Positions 1-57,180 of a DNA stretch of 64,000 bases are shown one piece after another. The translations under genes were made by a program, and so were the position numbers. This DNA comes from Loripinus fragilis (lineage: Eukaryota > Mollusca > Bivalvia > Lucinida > Lucinidae): assembly GCA_964019695.1 (NCBI GenBank), contig OZ026525.1:61722253-61786252 (forward strand). Reading direction: 5' to 3'. How positions within the stretch are numbered: position 1 is the stretch's first letter; each line of letters starts with the position of its first letter. The notes under the pieces are model-generated. The model saw nothing but the letters and a program-made list of their open reading frames with translations, did no database searches and had not been told where the DNA came from.

Positions 1-74
1 GTATCAGGGCTTTAGTTATGAGTGCTTACAAAGCAATTGTGATTGTCTCATTTCTTAACCAAAACATAAGTTTT

Positions 75-120
75 GGGTACTCAAAAGAACCGTCTCAATG
101 AGATGGTTCTTTTAAGCACC
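75..120. repeat. Hairpin family H1, copy 1
   Basis: An inverted repeat built on AAAAGAACCGTCTC / GAGATGGTTCTTTT flanked by GGGTACTC and AAGCACC. Six copies occur in the window (also 7828-7876, 24661-24707, 36325-36371, 39826-39871, 48518-48564). Several lie downstream of 'AGATAAGAGTG' and 'TTATTTCTCAACCAAAACAT' and upstream of 'ATGGGTAAGAAAATA', so the hairpin is the core of a longer dispersed element. Confidence 0.75.
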
Positions 121-742
121 AAATTACAGGTTAAATTTGATGTGTAAGAAAATATTAATGATTTTACGATCAAAAACTCTGTTTATCTAGAATATGATTT
201 ATACAGTATGCAGATATGATACACCTCAGTGCACAAGTAAACTGGCAGACCTTGAAACATTACAGGTTATAGTCAAAAGTAATTGACAGCACATTCTGTA
301 TATGAAATAATGAAATCTTCTCAACCCGAATTTTATGCAAACGCATCACTTTTGTCTCGCGTTTTATGCCGCAAACATAATATTTACATGTATTTAGGTG
401 AATACTAGACGAAACTTTGACTTTCTGTGATATAAAATTTGGTCACAAAAAATACCCCCACCCCCTAAACTCTAGAGTCCTGGCATAATTATGGAATATT
501 TTCAAAATATTTTTATTTTGCTAGGTGCACTACACGTAAGGGTTTGATTTAAGCATAAAACTATAGTTGTCAGTTATGCATTATACTAGCCACAGGCTGT
601 CAAAATTTGGGCAGATTGAATAGGAAACTGTCCGAGGTCCTTTATTTGTTTTCCCAAGCCATGACAAGATACTGATTGATATATATTGGTAATTCCCCCA
701 AAATAGGAATACGATGTTTAGATTAAATTATATATTAAAAAA

Positions 743-1961
743 TCTGGCATCAACAATCTCAAAGTTTTGTTTTTATTTCATAGACTTTTATATCAGGGAG
801 GGTAGTCACGTGGTTTCTGTTAGGATACACTGTACGGAAAAATGACGGACTTCTTTCCACATCGATGTTTTAAGCAAAAGTAAGTAGATATTTCTGCGTG
901 TTTTTTTCATCTTTACACAGAAAGTTATACACCATTTTCCAGCCCCCATTTTTCTCGATCTAACCATGCCAGGATATCCTCATAAAGCTTCTTACTTTGA
1001 GTACAGACTCTGTCACAAAATTTTTAGCGGCGAAGATCGGACCTGAATTTGGAAATAAGCTGTATGGACAACATTTGTGACAGAGTTAGTACTCAAAGTA
1101 AGAAGCTTAAAGATGCTATCCTGGTAGCGTTTGATAGGGGAATATGTGGGCTGGAAAATGGTGTATAACTTTCTGGGTATAGATGAGAAAACATAGAGAA
1201 ATCTACCTACATTCGATCAGAATGTCCGTACAGTGTATTCGAACATCCGTACAGTGTATCCAAGCAAAAACCACGTGACTACCCACCCTGTATATAACCT
1301 TTTAGAAAAAAGAATAAAAATTGGGGGTCACCAGGCTAATTTTCTTTCTGGAGAGCAAAATGTACCCCTACCCCCACATATTTTGAGGATAGTTCAATAT
1401 AAAACGTTATGGCGTGTACTTTTAAAAAATCTGGCATTAACAATCTCAAAGTTTTGTTTTTATTTCATAGACTTTTATATTACAATTTAGAAAAAAAAAT
1501 GGGGGTCACCAGACTAATTTTCTTTCTGGAGAGCAAAATTTACCCCTACCCCCACATATTTTGAGGATAATTCAATATAATCATTATTAGGTGTACTTTT
1601 AAAAATCTGGCATTAACGATCTCAAAGTTTTGTTTTTATTCCATAGACTTTTATATATCCTTTTAGAAAAACGAATAAAAACTGGGGGTCACAGGACTGA
1701 TTTTCGTTCAGGAGAGCAAAATTTACCCCTACCCCACATATTTTGAGGATAATTCAATATAAAACGTTATGGAGTGTACTTTTAAAAATCTGGCATTAAC
1801 AATCTCAAAGTTTTGTTTTTATTCCATAGACTTTTATATAACCTTCTAGAAAAACAAGTAAAAAATGGGGGTCACCAGACTAATTTTCGTTCAGGAGAGC
1901 AAAATTTACCCCTACCCCCACATATTTTGAGGATAATTCAATATAAAAATGTTATGGAGTG
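743..1961. repeat. Tandem repeat, ~180-bp unit, about 4 copies, interrupted
   Basis: The unit starts 'TCTGGCATTAACAATCTC' at about 743, 1430, 1606 and 1789 and contains 'TGGGGGTCACCAG' and 'TACCCCTACCCCCACA'. The first unit is split by the foldback element at 794-1290. There is no coding potential beyond chance ORFs. Confidence 0.8.
794..1290. mobile_element. Foldback (inverted-repeat) element, ~497 bp
   Basis: The ends are inverted: 5' CAGGGAGGGTAGTCACGTGG and 3' CCACGTGACTACCCACCCTG. The arms go on almost to the centre ('AAGCTTCTTACTTTGAGTAC' near 988 pairs with 'GTACTCAAAGTAAGAAGC' near 1091), so nearly the whole element can form one long hairpin. It sits in a TATA target of the 180-bp tandem unit. 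It is non-autonomous with no transposase. Confidence 0.8.
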
Positions 1962-2040
1962 AACCCTGTTGTCATTTATATCAATTTATATTACTGGTAG
2001 GAAGTAATTCATTATTATAAAGCTGAAAAAGAAGAAGAAG

Positions 2041-2150
2041 AAAAACAATGTTTAATAGGTGCCCACCCAGGAATTGATCCTGGTCCGCTGGTTTAAGAGT
2101 CTGACGCGCTAACCACTAGGCTACAAGGTCAGATCGTGCGCCGCCCAAAT
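2041..2150 (-). repeat. tRNA-like SINE head or tRNA relic (Lys-like)
   Basis: The minus strand carries an A-box-like 'TAGCCTAGTGGTTAGCGCG' and a T arm CCAGG-ATCAATT-CCTGG. The anticodon stem does not pair and the acceptor stem has mismatches, so this is not a working tRNA gene. Confidence 0.5.
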
Positions 2151-2489
2151 TAACCGTATATATTGGACACACAATCGGAGTACCGGCCATATTTGTATTC
2201 GCATTCAGGGTATAAACTTGATAATATTGTATATTGTTTTAATTCGCCAGTTCTATTTTTATCAGTATTTGGCACTGAGACAATCATTTATAATAACGGG
2301 TCAAATGATATTTCAGACACATTTTAGTTACTTTATTTTGTCCAGAAAATGCAAAAATATCCACCAGACGTTAACGTATCTGAAACCTGTATTGATGTGA
2401 ATTTAAGAATGGTCGAAAGACAGGACCCAGATAACTTTCCCTGTTTCCCGCCGCAGAAATGATGCGCGTGGACAATACCCGAAATTGCC

Positions 2490-2539
2490 CTTAAAGGAAA
2501 GAATTCGCTCTCTCTGGGAGCGAATTCTTTCCTTTAAGT
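2490..2539. repeat. Perfect 21-bp stem hairpin
   Basis: The arms are AAAGGAAAGAATTCGCTC and GAGCGAATTCTTTCCTTT with a loop of about 7 nt. No mismatch is seen. It is probably a very young palindromic insertion; no other copy was noticed. Confidence 0.7.
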
Positions 2540-2570
2540 GCAGTTCCATATTGTATGGAAAATAACTTTT

Positions 2571-3090
2571 ACCACATTAGGTGATCTCCCATGAATGTTA
2601 CTAATTTTATTACTCATGTGCCGTAACTGCCTAATGGTAGCTACGCCAATGTATATGTTGTACCACTGAAATTGGTGAAAGCATATTAATCCTTTTCCCG
2701 CCAGTCATGGCTTTTGTCGTCTGCTCCTCTCATCTGCTTATGTTCTTTTACCACATTAGGTGACCTCCCTTGAATGTTACTATTTTATTACTCATGTGCC
2801 GTAACTGCCTAATGGTAGCTACGCCAATGTATATTTTGTACCACTGAAATTGGTGAAAGCATACTAATCCTTTTCCCGCCAGTCATGGCTTTTGTCGTCT
2901 GCTCCTCTCATCTGCTTATGTTCTTTTACCACATTAGGTGACCTCCCTTGAATGTTACTATTTTTATTACTCATGTGCCGTAACTGCCTAATGGTAGCTA
3001 CGCCAATGTATATTTTGTACCACTGAAATTGGTGAAAGCATACTAATCCTTTTCCCGCCAGTCATGGCTTTTGTCGTCTGCTCCTCTCCT
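2571..3090. repeat. Tandem repeat, 179-bp unit, three copies
   Basis: Copies start 'ACCACATTAGGTGA' at 2571, 2750 and 2929, exactly 179 bp apart. They are almost identical and end with 'GTCGTCTGCTCCTCTC'. High identity points to recent expansion. Confidence 0.9.
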
Positions 3091-3489
3091 CTCCTTGGAA
3101 GTAAACCACAAACCAAGCAAGCAAAAGCTGCTTTATCTAGATGTCCATTGTTAGAAATTGAGGCTTGTATTTGGGTGGGGGGACCTAATATTCCATATCC
3201 CTTGAAGTAAACAGGCAAGTATCCCTTATAAATTAACAAATATCCATATAATTAATTTTCCTAAATATTCAATATCCCTGAAAGTAATGAAAATATTGAA
3301 CACAGTATCTCATATCCCTGGGAGTAAAATGGATAGTATCCTATATTTCTGGAAGTAAAATGGCAAATATCCTGTATCCCTATAACCCCTCTACAAGCCT
3401 CAAAATTCCTTTGTCATAAGTTGTATACCATCTGAATGTCTTGTCTCTCCCATTGATAAGGAATGACTATAATTATACATATGCGATAA

Positions 3490-3690
3490 GTACTTAAGTG
3501 GCCACTCAAAAGGAAGACCAAAATTGGTTTTCGAAACCGATTTTTGCATAATACAGGTCAAAAGTATTGCAGAATGCTCCAAGGGGAGCATTCTGCAATA
3601 CTTTCGAACTTCATTAAGCTACCATTTCTCATTAAGATCTTTATTTTGTCTACTTTTGAATGGCCACTTAAGACAGGTTTTACTGTACAA
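3490..3690. mobile_element. MITE family M1 (CAGTAAAACCTG ends), copy 1, left end truncated
   Basis: The right end is 'GGCCACTTAAGACAGG' then TTTTACTG. The centre is a perfect palindrome, GTATTGCAGAATGCTCC / GGAGCATTCTGCAATAC. The left end lacks the CAGTAAAAC terminus. Other copies are at 11754, 21046, 33378 and 36718. Confidence 0.75.
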
Positions 3691-3693
3691 AAA

Positions 3694-3896
3694 AAGGGAG
3701 CGCAGTGGCTCAGTGGTAGAGAGCTTGACTTGAGACCGAGGGGCAGCGGGTTCAGGCCTCACCGACGTCACTGCATTGTGTCCTTGAGCAAGAACATTAA
3801 TCCTAGCTTAGTACTGGTTCAACCGAGGAAAACCCATCCTTTTATAACTGAAAGATTGTTGATGGGACATAAAGAATCAAATCAAACAAACAAAAA
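3694..3896 (+). mobile_element. tRNA-derived SINE family S1, full length with 11-bp TSD
   Basis: The head carries A box 'GTGGCTCAGTGGTAGAG' and a B box (GGGTTCAGGCCTC). The body carries 'CCTTGAGCAAGAACATTA'. The tail is 'TGATGGGACATAAAG' followed by AATCAAATCAAACAAACAAA. The target-site duplication CTGTACAAAAA is present at 3683-3693 and 3897-3907. It inserted at the end of the M1 MITE, so it is younger than that MITE. Confidence 0.9.
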
Positions 3897-3939
3897 CTGT
3901 ACAAAAATCTCATGAACGGGCTCATATAATGTATTTCAG

Positions 3940-48862
<44,923 letters not shown>

Positions 48863-50970
48863 ATTTTCTGCTTATTATTGTGCCCTATGCAATCTTTGTA
48901 GTCTGTATATTATTTTCAAATTGTTTTAACCTGAACAAAGTCGGAGGATATAGTTTTGGCATTATCGGTCAGTAATTGACTTTATTATATGCCTATAAAT
49001 GATACATCTTTTGAACTGTCTGTTTTCTGGCTATCTGATACAGATAGCCAGATCAACGAACTGAGGTTTTCTGATTCCGTATCACTATCTTTAAAAGCGA
49101 GGTTAACGTCGGTTACCTGTTTTTGCGTCGATGTTACGTAAAGTAAATTTCAAGCATTGAACCAGAGACGGAAAACATAATGACGTAACATAATAGCAAA
49201 CCTTCCAGTAATTTTCCGGGATTAAAGATCAAACAAGTTATAGAATCAGAATAATGTCAAAAAAAGGTATATAATTTAAATATTATTTTAATAGTAACTT
49301 GATCTGGTGTACAGTATGTCTCGTGGATGAGGCCATACCATTGGATCACCCGAGACACGAAGCGTCTGGGGTGATCCGATGGTATGACCTCATCCACTCA
49401 ACGTGTTACAGTACGCCAGATCAAGTTACTATTATAATAATGTGTATTTTCCGAACCAAACCCAGGAAAAGTCATCTGATAGTGCATAACAGATCAGTGC
49501 AATTGAAACTAAGCTAATGACATAGTCCCACAAACAACATGGCACATGTTCAATCTCTCACAATTAATCCCAGGTTAACCTTACAGCTAGTAGATGGATG
49601 CATACCTGTTTAAAGTAGACATAGTTTTTGGAAAGGTGAATTCCGTCTGTCTGTCCGAAACCATATCCCAGTACCCATAGGTCAGATTTGATGCATTCTT
49701 CAATTTCTTGGCATAAATGATAAGTATCATGGATAGTTGATATCCTATAAGTTTCATCAAAATCAATTCATGTACACTTTGAGTTACTGCCCTTGACTTA
49801 GAAAAGGCAATTATAGTGCAAAAGCTATATTGGCTTTTTGTGTAAATATTCACATTTCCCCCAAAGCTATTTTATTAAACAACTTCTCAGTACGGGCTAT
49901 GATTACTCAGACAGTACCTTTAGTTAAGCACAGTGTCAAAATTGCCCCCGCCCCTACTGCTTAGGGGATCAAGCAGCTTCTCACTACAGGCCTTGATTGC
50001 TCAATGCCTGTAGATAAACACAACATTGTCAAAACATTTACCTTGCCCAGCCTGACCCCTTGGATCAAAGGAAGGTGAAATATTTAAAATTCTCAATAAC
50101 TAAGTCTGTTGTCAATATTAACCAAAAATTTGCATGCATACAGAGGAACAATAGATATGAAATATATCAAAAGATATTTTAAGATACATGTAAGAGCTCT
50201 CAAAATCTGGGCAGGTTAAAAAGGAATTCATGTGAGGACCTTTAGTTTTTTGTTATTATTTTTAATGCTTATTAATATTTTTCTTTTATACATATTTTTA
50301 ATCGTGTATGCATATTGGATAAAACATTGATGCATAGCATCCCTTAGATGGGACATAAGCAAATGCAAATATCCAGATGAGATGCCACAAATCTTATCAG
50401 GGTCTGTACTGTTTGCTATCTCAAAGGCGAAAATGCTATGAATTATATGAAAAAGAATATGATACATGTACCATAATTATTATGGTCATCATGGATGCTA
50501 CTTAGCTGTTAAAATTGTTTCTAATATCCTGAAGAAGGCCCAATGCCGAAAATTTTAGAAAGAGAGAATACATTTCATTGACTTTATTGTTATTATTCCC
50601 TATGAAAGTATTATATTGAATTATTTATGATAAATAATAGTTTTGATAATGGAAAAAATTAAAATCTAAAAGTTATTTTCTGCTGATCGGTTTCGAACCC
50701 CTAACCTTCCTGACCATAGAAAAGGGGTCTGAATACCGGCTTCTGATTGGTGTGTATTACATTTTGAATTCAATAAAATACATGTATTGTTCTTAAAATA
50801 GGGAGTGAAAATATTTTTGTTATTGATAAATATTTATTGAAAATACCTACTGTTAGAGACAGCTTATCGCTTAAAACGCCAAATAAAAAATGTATCTCAA
50901 AATGTCGTCTGCTGAAGTCGTCTGCTGCAAATAATTGCCTTACATTACCGACAAATTAAGTATAGAAGAA
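48863..50970. other. Intergenic region downstream of HEATR6
   Basis: Contains a foldback (49290-49434) and degenerate pieces of the GACGAAGTC repeat (48935-48975, 49600-50200). A partial T-arm-like 'GGTTTCGAACCCCTAACC' lies near 50690. No gene seen. Confidence 0.6.
49290..49434. mobile_element. Foldback, ~145 bp
   Basis: AATAGTAACTTGATCTGG / CCAGATCAAGTTACTATT outer arms; GTGGATGAGG / CCTCATCCAC and ATACCATTGGATCACCC / GGGTGATCCGATGGTAT inner arms. Confidence 0.9.
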
Positions 50971-50980
50971 AACAGTGTGG

Positions 50981-51023
50981 ACCCAGAACAGACTGCTCCT
51001 AATGGAGCAGTCTGATCTGGGTC
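50981..51023. repeat. H2-type hairpin
   Basis: ACCCAGAACAGACTGCTCC / GGAGCAGTCTGATCTGGGT, one mismatch. Confidence 0.85.
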
Positions 51024-52513
51024 CACCCTGTTTGCCATAGAGGCTACTTAAACATTCCAGCAGACGAGAAAAGCAGACGACTTTTGTTGCGATTGGCGCA
51101 TTAAAGGCACATATTACTGTCCAATAGAGATAATTAAAGGATAAACTGACAAGGGACAGTTTCAATATCTCACAAAATTAAAGAGGCCTCAAATGGGGAA
51201 TTACCTGTATACAACACAATTTCTTTCACTATGATAAAGATCAATATTTTATCATAAATTACCTAATCCCTTCATTGGACCACTTTATTGCCCCTGTAGA
51301 GAAGTCATAATCACCTCATTATGACTGTCCTTTTGATCTGCCCAGTAGGACCCCTGGAGAGAGTCATAATGAGTGGTACCAGTATTATTGCTCAAATTTC
51401 TATGTCTTTAAGGGTTAATACTGTGGACCTATAGTAGTTGTGCCACAAACTTTGAAAAAGTTGAAGATACATATTTCTTTTGGCTTGTTCATCTTTCCGT
51501 CCTTCCTTCACACATATGGTGAATGTTCTAAAATTTTGAACACTTTTTACGTTCTTTTCTCAAATAAAGCAATGCTTATCAGGGCTGGAATTCACAAAAT
51601 ACTGATGAGAATCCCAAACAGGGAAGATCCTGATCTGAAGAAGCAGTCTGATCTGGGTCTGCCCTTTTTTGCAGAAAACTGGTGTTTGAACATTTACCAT
51701 ACTTTGTTAGCAGGAAATACCTATAATAGCTAGTTAGTTGTGAAACTTGGTAAGCTGTTAGATAATGAGTGAATTACTCTATTAACCCTTTATATATTAA
51801 TGGATTTTCCCATACAGATGATACAGTTAAGGGGTCACATGTTTAAATATCCTAAGTTTGATGTTTTTTTATGTACCTGAAGATTGATTTTTCACTTACA
51901 AATGTGCAGACCCTGATGAAATGCCGCATATTGTGGCATTTCATCTAGGTCTTCACTTTTTGCCCAAGTTCACATTTAGAAATCTTCAGTTTATAAAGGG
52001 TATTTAAAAATATAGCCTGGTCCACCATATTCTCATGGTACTAACAGTTCAGTGATCAATAGTTATATGCTTACTGATGATACAATCAAGTCAGTAATGG
52101 AATTTGTTAGCTTATTATCCAGTCCTTCAATACATATCATCTATTGACAGTTATAGCATAGAATTTCTATCGGCTTCCAATGTAAACACGACCTCCACAC
52201 AGCAGCCATATTGAATGGAGACTTCATATTCTCACAGTAACTAGTTTGTTTTTGGCTTGCAGGAAGTTCCTGACCTGGTCATGAATTTTTTTCTTCAAAT
52301 TCATGAAAATCAATAAGTAACTCGCTTTGAGCTGTCAAAGATGCTGGGATTAACTCAGAATATTTCGAGAAATATGAAATTTATATGACATGGGTAGGAA
52401 GGCAGATGACATTTACATTGTTAAAGTGATAAAAATATTTTTTATTCACATCTTTCACATTTTTGAAGTTTCTATTCTGTGATTGGTTTGTAGCCTTCAG
52501 TTCACTTATTTAC
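51024..52513. other. Intergenic, few repeats
   Basis: Truncated H2 relative (51600-51660) and a further H2-type hairpin at 51907-51955 (AGACCCTGATGAAATGCC / GGCATTTCATCTAGGTCT). The rest is unrecognised. Confidence 0.5.
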
Positions 52514-52758
52514 ATATGAGCCGCGACATGTGATTTCCAACAATGTGGCATTTTGACAAGTGTAGACTCAGACGAGCCTGTGCAGTCTCCTTTTAAGCTA
52601 AGAAGCTCCAAATGATGTTCAATCAGTAGCTTAACAGTCGTAGAGTATTCAAGCAACTAACGAAGGCTCTGATCAGACTGCGCGTATGCTCAGGCTGATC
52701 TGAGGCTTTGCTGGTTGCACATACAACATTGTTGGATATCTCATGTCGCGGCTCATAT
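52514..52758 (-). mobile_element. MITE M4, copy 4, inverted orientation
   Basis: TATGAGCCGCGACATG ... CATGTCGCGGCTCATA, the best preserved ends of the family. Inner sequence is reversed relative to the other copies. Confidence 0.9.
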
Positions 52759-52888
52759 GTAAAATGCTGATAGGTGGTGGTGTGATTCATTTATACTGGA
52801 ATAATGGTTTACCATGAGAATAAGGCTGCCGTGAGAATATGGAGTTTGAGTATATATTTACAGAGATATTTACAGAGCTGTGGCCATT

Positions 52889-53115
52889 GTTTAACTCTTT
52901 CCTTGCTAGCGGCGACTTTTTCCATATGTTGATAACCTTTGCAAACAGTTTGGACTCAGATCAAGACCGACAGAATGTCGGTCCTGATCTGGATCTAAAC
53001 CGTTTGACACTCTGTGATAGTGTTCCTGAAAGATTTTTTTTGAAAAAGATCATTTTGAAAAAAGTCAGCAGACAACAACAAAAGCATGAAAAATTACCCA
53101 ACATGCAAAGAGTTA
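52889..53115 (+). mobile_element. MITE M2, copy 4
   Basis: TTTAACTCTTTCCTTGCTAG ... AACATGCAAAGAGTTAAA. Central hairpin AGACCGACAGA / TGTCGGTCCTGATCT at 52950-52999, with 'GTCAGCAGACAACAACAAAA'. Confidence 0.88.
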
Positions 53116-53144
53116 AACTAGAATACCTCCCTTATAGACAAACA

Positions 53145-53375
53145 TATGAGCCAGTGCATGAGATTTCTAACAATGTGGTATGTGCGACCAGCAAAGCCTC
53201 AGACCAGCCTGCGCATACGCGCAGTCTGATCAAAGCCTTTGCTAGTCCCTTGAGTATTCTATGATTGTTAAGCTACTGACTGAACACCATTTGGAGTTTC
53301 TATGCCTAAAAGGAGGCTGCAGAGGCTCGTCTGAGTCTACACTTGTCAAAATGTCAAATTGTTGGAAATCTCAAA
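53145..53375 (+). mobile_element. MITE M4, copy 5
   Basis: TATGAGCCAGTGCATGAGAT ... GTTGGAAATCTCA. 'CCTGCGCATACGCGCAGTCT' inside. Confidence 0.85.
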
Positions 53376-53619
53376 TGTTTGGGGATCATTGTTTCACAAA
53401 CACAATTTATAGTTTATATTAAATTTTATACTCAATGTTATTTTTGTGTTTCTTTCTAAACACCATGTAGTGGTTTACATGTTACTTCCATATTCCAGGC
53501 TGTACAATGAGCATCTGATAAGCAAAAGGCCCCCATGATAAAAATGGTACTTGACACATTTGAGAAAATGTATTCAAACCAGCATTCTTCAGTTGTAGTA
53601 AACAATATATTTAAAATGT

Positions 53620-54400
53620 TACTTCACCTACCCAATTCTTGGACTGCATTTGTGGTTATACTTGATAATTTTTGAGTTTCTTGCCCTTTATCGTGTTCTT
53701 CACTGCAGTTATCATAACAGTTAAGAATTGAATTTGATTAATCTCTCCTATCCAGTTCTTGAAATGCATTTGTGAAGATACTTGATTGATAAATTCGGAG
53801 TTACAACCAATGTATTGTTCTTTAATTGCAGTTATCAATATATTTCAAATTGGAGTAATCTCCCCCACTGTTTCATTGTATACATTTGTGATTATACTTG
53901 ATGGATGAATTAAGAGTAATTTGGCCTTTATCATGCTCATCAACTGCCGTAATCAATATAGTTAAGAATTAAAGGAGAAACCCCTCCTAGCATTCTTGTA
54001 AAGCATTTATGTTTATACTTGATCTAGAGTTACTCACCCTTTATCATGTTCTATATCTGCAATTATCAATATAAATAAGAATTAATATGGTGTATTCTCC
54101 CTAACATTCTAAGAATGCATTTGTGAGTATACTTGCTAGATTTTGGGTTACTTACCCTTTATTGTGTTCTTCAACAGCAGCTATCAATATAAATAAAGGA
54201 ATAATCTCTGCTAACTTTTTTGGAATGCTTTTTGATGATTATATACTTGATTGATAAATTTGGAGTTACTTGTCCTTGTCATGTTCTTTATCTGGGGTTA
54301 ACTGTTATAAAAGAATTGAATTTGAATAGTCTCCCCTACCTAATTCTTTGAATGCATTTGTGATTATATACCTGATTGATAAAGGGGCACTTACATCTGT
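53620..54400. repeat. Degenerate tandem repeat, ~118-bp unit, about 7 copies
   Basis: 'TGCATTTGTGATTATACTTG' variants recur near 53646, 53765, 53884, 54003, 54115, 54228 and 54351. Between them are 'TTATCATGTTCTT' and 'GCAGTTATCAATATA'. Divergence of copies implies age. Confidence 0.8.
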
Positions 54401-55470
54401 ACCCAGGCATGGCTTTTCTTTAAACATTGTATATTAATAACTCAACATATACAATCTATGAAAATATATTTATTGAATTTTATAGTTAAAGTTGCAAATG
54501 ATCACTATTAAAACAATGGTATTTATGCTAAAAATTAACTGTCTAGAATTTCTGGTGGGGACGTAAATAATTTCTAACAAGAGAAAAAACACCTGTTTTT
54601 ATAAGATAATTCACTTTTCCATGCCGTTTTCAGCTGTAGTGAACCGATTTATTATGAAAGCTTAACTTAATTCTATTTTTACTAAAGATTAAAAAAAGAA
54701 AAAAAATCGGAAAATGTTCATCATTGCAGACTTAGTCACTTTAAGATTAAGGCTTAGGAAATAACCCTGACTTACTCCAACTTTGAGGTGATACCTGTCT
54801 CTAAATTTCTATGTCCTAAATCTATAGTTTTATTTATTTCCATGATGTGTCATCTAGATTGACTCCAGAACACCACAGGCATTATTATATTAATAGCACA
54901 CACCCATTTGGATAAATTATGGTTTACGTTTTCTGAAGAAGTAATTATAAAGATTATTTAGTTGAAATGAATCAATAACTTCACAGAAGTACGTTGCTTT
55001 TAAATCTATACACACTTTTCTTAAAGAAAGAAACATGTTTAGACAATTTCAAATGATTAGATGGTCGGAAATACCTGAGGTCATGGTCCCATGTCATGGG
55101 GCCAAGACATCGCATATCACATCCTCATGTCCTGCGTGATATTGCTGAAGAAACAATATCATAACAAATAAACATGTGAAAACAAAAAGACCAAGCATTT
55201 CCTTAACATCCCAACTGAACTAGAGTAACAACATTTTGGTGCCATGACCAGGATAAAGTGTAACAGAGTGTGATCAGTGGTATCACATAACAGTGTTCTA
55301 CATGAACAAGTGAGGTCCAGAAACGAAGTTGTATGCCTAGAATACGCAGCCAGATGAAGTCTAAATGTTGCTCTTTGGTGAAAATCAACATCAGTTTTAC
55401 AGAACAGAGATGATTCCTGGATCCACGCATGAAGTGAGATGTGCAATCAGTTGCTGTCGTCTCATGTTTA
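54401..55470. other. Intergenic, unassigned
   Basis: No repeat or gene recognised up to about 55160. The segment 55160-55480 may be the 3' or adjacent part of the inverted LINE fragment that follows. Confidence 0.4.
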
Positions 55471-55479
55471 CTGATATAC

Positions 55480-55790
55480 CTATGTAGACATCTTATTAGG
55501 ACCATTGGCCTCTTCTGATACTTTCTGGTTCTGTATTCTTTCTCTGGTGCGTTTTCCTGGTGAGTAGCAGGATGGGCTAAACTTGTACAGATGTTCTTGC
55601 CAGAACCGGTTTAACCGGCTTTTAAGCACGTTTAGGGAGGGTGCATTCACTATGTCCTCTGTCAAGGAATTCCATTTGTCCACAACTCTATTTGAGAAGC
55701 TATTTGCTCTAACTAATAAGCACGACGTTTTCTTGAACAGTTTAAATGAATGAAAACGCATTGCTGAATACCTATTCACTGTGAAGAACG
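55480..55790 (-). mobile_element. Non-LTR retrotransposon, C-terminal fragment
   Basis: The minus strand encodes RANSFSNRVVDKWNSL, then EDIVNAPSLNVLKSRLNRFW, the typical tail of CR1/Jockey-type reverse transcriptase ORFs. The C-terminus runs on without the usual stop, suggesting altered frame. Confidence 0.8.
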
Positions 55791-56908
55791 TGTCTTAATA
55801 GGCTCTATCTGTAACCTCATAATTAAGAAGAATATTAGTCGGTTATAATGGACACATGCCAATGGTTACATTTAACTCATCAGAAACATTACACAGTTTG
55901 AATCGTCTCATGCGGCTGTTATAATCAGACAACATTCACTAATGTAGTAGGACTACTTGTGACATTTAGATTCATATTATAATATCAATGTGCACACATC
56001 AATACACGGACCAGAGCTCGTGTAACCATGCATGTGTATGGCTATGCTGACTGGCTCTTCCATTTGGTTGTCGTGAACAACAATTAACATTTTGAATGCA
56101 TTCATTTCATGTATACATATCCATATCTCGCCCAGTCCTCATTTGTGCATATAATAAACCCCATGAACTAGACCAGCAGAGTTTTGATGAATTCAGTAAG
56201 TCCCTAGCCCTGGTGGAACAGTCTAACTCAACCGTCTGCGTACTTGGAGATTTTACCTTCCCAAGATTGACAGGGAGTTGTTGACACCTAAGCCAGACTG
56301 CAGCCATCCTGCATTCTACAGGGGATGTCTAGAGTCCTTTATCGATTGCCTACTGGAACAGATGGTTACCTCACCAATTCGAGGTCAAAACATATTAGAC
56401 CTTTTCCTAACTTCAAATCCTACACTCATTGACAAGATTACTGTTCTCCCTGGTCTTTCTGACCAAGTTGAATTAAACGTTAGGCCTAAAATAACCAAGC
56501 AGGTCCCACGTGACATTATATTACACAAAAAAGCTGACAGGGACCAGCTAAAACAGTCCATGAGGGATTTCCGCAAAGTTGCCTTTGGTATCCTCTTTCT
56601 TACTTTGTCAGACTTTGCTACCGCAGACACTCTGGTTCTGTGATATGAGTTTATCACTAAACTCCAGCAAGGTATACACACCTTTATTCCTACTCGTAAT
56701 GCAAAATCATGAGATGGCCTCCCTTGGATAAATCAAGAAATTCGCAGCCTCATTCGTAAGAGGGACAAATAGTAGTATTATAAGCGCTGGATCAGATCTA
56801 ATAGACCCACCGACCGTAAAAAGTTCCTAAAATACAAAAATTTGGTGCACCGGGTATCTGAAAGGGCCTATGAAAGATACATCATACATGGGAGATATTC
56901 TAGGAATA

Positions 56909-57180
56909 AAAGTAAGTAAGGGTGCAAAGATCAGGAATCGATACAATCAAGTACCACACCTGACCCAGGATACCAATAGGAAAGTGACAAACTCACAGTT
57001 AGACACCACAAACGAGAGTCAATAGGTCAGCCCTTTCGCAGCAGGTGACCACAAGGCACATATTAACAGACGCGCACAAAGACAAACCAAACACAAGACA
57101 GAAAAAAAAAGAAGCACCGCCTTGGAATGGTCGGTAAAATATTTTACTGGAGGGCTTAACCCGGATTCACGGCGCCAACC
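56909..57180 (+). repeat. Dispersed repeat R1, copy 2, inside LINE
   Basis: 'AAGTAAGGGTGCAAAGATCA' to 'GGGCTTAACCCGGATTCACG'. Near-identical to 59847-60130. Confidence 0.85.

Larger units (their letters stand above)
1..3939. other. HEATR6 upstream intron (partial), repeat-filled
   Basis: I recognise no HEATR6 exon here. The content is repeats: hairpin (75-120), 180-bp tandem (743-1961) interrupted by a foldback element, tRNA-like relic (2041-2150), perfect hairpin (2490-2539), 179-bp tandem (2571-3090), degenerate short 'ATATCCCT' repeats (3180-3390), MITE and SINE (3490-3896). The stretches 121-740 and 2160-2480 show nothing recognisable. Confidence 0.6.

Noticed and set aside
3544..3915. 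123-aa ORF
   Set aside because: It lies across the M1 MITE and S1 SINE; similar ORFs (35780-35962, 42679-42927, 58602-58847) come from the SINE head read in the same frame.
55159..55505. Two ~100-aa minus-strand ORFs
   Set aside because: No recognisable domain and overlapping each other; probably flanking or 3' sequence of the inverted LINE fragment.
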